Positions 12,198 through 13,865 of a stretch of DNA of 13,865 nucleotides are shown piece by piece. Source of the stretch: Candidatus Stahliibacteriota bacterium CG08_land_8_20_14_0_20_40_26 (lineage in GTDB: Bacteria; Hydrothermota; UBA3073); the NCBI GenBank assembly GCA_002774315.1, contig PEYP01000058.1, positions 1 through 13,865 on the forward strand. The letters run 5' to 3'. Numbering within the stretch: the stretch's first letter is position 1; each line of letters begins with the position of its first letter. The position numbers were made by a program, and so were the translations under genes. The notes under the pieces were generated by a model. That model was given only the letters and a program-made list of their open reading frames with translations. It did not search any database and had not been told where the DNA came from.

Positions 12198-12560
12198 ATA
12201 CAAAGTTATAGAGATTTAGAAATATATCAGATGGCCCACAAACTGGCTGTGGAGATTCACTTTATGAGTTTGGAACTCCCAAAGTTTGAGATGTATGAAG
12301 AGGGGAGCCAGATAAGGAGGTCTTCAAAGGCAGTTCCATCAAATATTGTGGAGGGATTTGGGAGAAAGCGCTATAAACAGGATTACATACGTTTCTTGGT
12401 GTATGCTCATTCTTCTTGCGAAGAGACAATAGAACATCTTGAGTTGCTATTTGAGACCAAATCCTTAAAAAATAAAGAAAAATTTGACCACTTTATGAAA
12501 GAATACGATAAATTGGGGCGAAAATTAAACAAGTTCGTCCAAGCAGTAGAAAACGCATGA
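12198..12560 (+). CDS. four-helix bundle protein (IVS family), start codon apparently lost
   Basis: A second four-helix-bundle protein, of a different subgroup from that at 494-898. It is recognised by the family core MAHKLAVEIHFMSLELPKFE, QIRRSSKAVPSNIVEGFGRK, the YIRFLVYAHSSCEETIEHLE segment and a helical tail. Family members usually begin about 10-15 residues before the first ATG found here (12231). That missing part (QSYRDLEIYQ) is indeed encoded in frame, but upstream of it there is only an ATA at 12198, about five bases after AAGGGG. The original ATG seems mutated to ATA, or translation uses a rare start or the internal ATG, which has no Shine-Dalgarno site. The gene is flanked by 19-base direct repeats and separates the Hsp20 gene from the AAA+ gene. 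Confidence 0.75.
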   Translation: MQSYRDLEIYQMAHKLAVEIHFMSLELPKFEMYEEGSQIRRSSKAVPSNIVEGFGRKRYKQDYIRFLVYAHSSCEETIEHLELLFETKSLKNKEKFDHFMKEYDKLGRKLNKFVQAVENA

Positions 12561-12569
12561 CGCAAGACA

Positions 12570-12588
12570 CAGGACACATAACACAAGA
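12570..12588. repeat. 19-base direct repeat flanking the second four-helix-bundle gene
   Basis: CAGGACACATAACACAAGA is identical to 12144-12162. The two copies bracket the four-helix-bundle gene. The surrounding GACACAAGACAC-type sequence is low complexity, so the repeat could be a remnant of insertion or part of a shared module end. Confidence 0.8.
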
Positions 12589-12598
12589 CAACAAGGCA

Positions 12599-13865
12599 AT
12601 GGCGAAAACTTTAACATTGCGTGTAGCTGAAGCCAAGCCCAAGGATGTGGGTCGAGGAATAGCGAGAATAGACCCAAAGGATTTAGAAAAAATTGGTGTT
12701 GAGATAGGTGATGTGATTGAGCTTAGGGAAAAGAAGAAGACGGCCGCAAAGGTGATGCCTGCTTATATTGAGGATAGGGGTAAATCCTGTATCCAGATAG
12801 ACGGTATTATACGTGAGAATGCGGGTGTTTCTTTAGATGAAAAGATAGAAATCCAGAAGGTACCCTATAATCCTGCGCGAACCATATCCTTATCACCAAT
12901 AACTCCAATGAGGGCTTTGCCAGGAGTTGGGCACTCTGAGTATATAGGCAAATTGCTTGAAGGCTTGCCGGTAATTACAGGAGATAGGGTAAGGGCAACC
13001 CTCTTTGGAACGCGGAGCCAGGATTTTAAGGTCGTAAATACTGTTCCAAAGGAAGTGGTGCTTATTCATCCGAGCACTACTATAAGAATAAAGGGGGAAG
13101 CATTAGCTGGGGAGAGGGTACCCGGAATTTCTTATGAAGATATTGGCGGGTTGGATAAAGAGATTCAAAGGATAAGGGAGATGATTGAACTTCCATTAAA
13201 GTACCCCGAAGTCTTTGAGCGCTTAGGTATAGCTGCGCCCAAGGGGGTATTACTTCATGGGCCCCCCGGATGCGGAAAGACTTTGATTGCGAGAGCGGTT
13301 GCTAATGAGACTGATGCCTATTTCTCTCATATCACCGGTCCCGAGATTATGGGTAAATTTTATGGTGAGTCAGAGGCTCGCTTAAGGAGTGTATTTGAGG
13401 ATGCTAAATCTCATGCTCCATCAATAATATTTATTGATGAGATCGACGCTATAGCGCCAAAAAGAGAGGAGATGGGTGGTGAGAAACAAGTGGAGAGAAG
13501 AGTGGTGGCTCAGCTTTTAGCATTGATGGACGGGTTAGAGGCAAGGGGTGAAATTATTGTAATTGCGGCAACCAACATTCCTAATGTAATTGACCCGGCT
13601 CTCAGGAGACCTGGTAGATTTGATAGGGAGATTGAGATATCCATTCCTGACCAACCCGGAAGATTAGAGATTATTCACATTCATACTCGTGGGATGCCTT
13701 TAGCTGAGGATGTGGACTTAAATAAGTTATCTCAGATTACACACGGTTTTGTAGGTGCTGACCTGGAGGCATTATGCCGTGAGGCTGCTATGAATGCACT
13801 AAGAAAGATTTTGCCAGGTATCAACTTTGAGTTAGAAGAGATTCCTTATGAGACACTTTTAGAAT
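12599..13865 (+). CDS. CDC48/VCP-type AAA+ ATPase (partial)
   Basis: The first 422 residues of a CDC48-family ATPase; the gene continues beyond the window. The N-domain (about 1-190) begins LRVAEAKPKDVGRGIARIDP and shows the double-psi-barrel pattern of Cdc48. The D1 ATPase follows SYEDIGGLDKEIQRIREMIE, with Walker A GPPGCGKT at 221-228, Walker B IIFIDEIDAIAPKRE around 276-288 (Asp280/Glu281) and the second region RPGRFDREIEISIPDQPGR. A GADLEALCREAAMNALR small-subdomain helix comes next. A second ATPase domain would be expected downstream. Such unfoldases extract or remodel proteins. They are universal in archaea and less common in bacteria, where they occur in some gvp clusters. The Shine-Dalgarno site is weak (AAGG close to the ATG), probably because the insertion lies directly upstream. 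Confidence 0.93.
   Translation, partial: MAKTLTLRVAEAKPKDVGRGIARIDPKDLEKIGVEIGDVIELREKKKTAAKVMPAYIEDRGKSCIQIDGIIRENAGVSLDEKIEIQKVPYNPARTISLSPITPMRALPGVGHSEYIGKLLEGLPVITGDRVRATLFGTRSQDFKVVNTVPKEVVLIHPSTTIRIKGEALAGERVPGISYEDIGGLDKEIQRIREMIELPLKYPEVFERLGIAAPKGVLLHGPPGCGKTLIARAVANETDAYFSHITGPEIMGKFYGESEARLRSVFEDAKSHAPSIIFIDEIDAIAPKREEMGGEKQVERRVVAQLLALMDGLEARGEIIVIAATNIPNVIDPALRRPGRFDREIEISIPDQPGRLEIIHIHTRGMPLAEDVDLNKLSQITHGFVGADLEALCREAAMNALRKILPGINFELEEIPYETLLE

Overview
The window carries most of a gas vesicle (gvp) gene cluster from an uncultured-looking, probably anaerobic bacterium. It is moderately AT-rich, has strong Shine-Dalgarno sites and sigma-70-like promoters, and its intergenic spaces are full of small inverted-repeat elements. 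The sequence alone does not fix the phylum. Bacterial rather than archaeal origin is supported by the histidine kinase/NarL-type response regulator pair, the TTGACA/TATAAT promoters and an intrinsic terminator.

Left arm (1-1932, minus strand): a hydrogenase/sulfite-reductase-type redox operon. A good promoter (1904-1932) drives an Fe-S dicluster subunit (HydB/AsrA type) whose N-terminus is in another frame, apparently because of a one-base slip in a homopolymer. Next comes a four-helix-bundle 'IVS' protein gene inserted with AT-rich arms, then an FAD/NAD oxidoreductase subunit (HydG/AsrB type) that runs off the window. A minus-strand XRE repressor (2058-2483) follows.

Middle (2484-3630): a degraded accessory zone. 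It holds a broken small ORF, a promoter, a MITE-like palindromic element, a tetranucleotide microsatellite, a strong intrinsic terminator just ahead of a well-initiated 14-codon ORF, and the 3' end of an IS1595/ISXO2-like transposase.

Right part (3631-13865, plus strand): a PAS histidine kinase and an overlapping NarL/FixJ response regulator are followed by a promoter region with two 12-bp direct repeats exactly 22 bp apart, then gvpA. Between gvpA and the next gene lies a strongly structured intergenic RNA with a possible kissing loop. The genes then run: a GvpC-like protein of five ~33-residue repeats fused to a winged helix; a coiled-coil protein with a related N-terminus; a basic hypothetical protein; a six-CxxCxGxG DnaJ-type zinc protein; gvpN; an AbrB-like protein; a short coiled-coil protein; a second six-CxxCxGxG protein; a free-standing winged-helix protein; an Hsp20/GvpH; a second IVS four-helix protein flanked by 19-bp direct repeats; and a CDC48-type AAA+ ATPase that runs off the window.

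Taken together this suggests a regulated floatation operon. The shell protein (GvpA), a probable shell-strengthening repeat protein (GvpC-like), an assembly ATPase (GvpN) and several chaperone-like factors (Hsp20, two DnaJ-type zinc proteins, CDC48) are encoded together, probably under the adjacent two-component system. No gvpF/L, G, J, K or S is visible; they could lie beyond position 13865. The most unusual features are the GvpC-winged-helix fusion, the duplicated zinc-finger chaperone-like proteins, and the structured RNA after gvpA.
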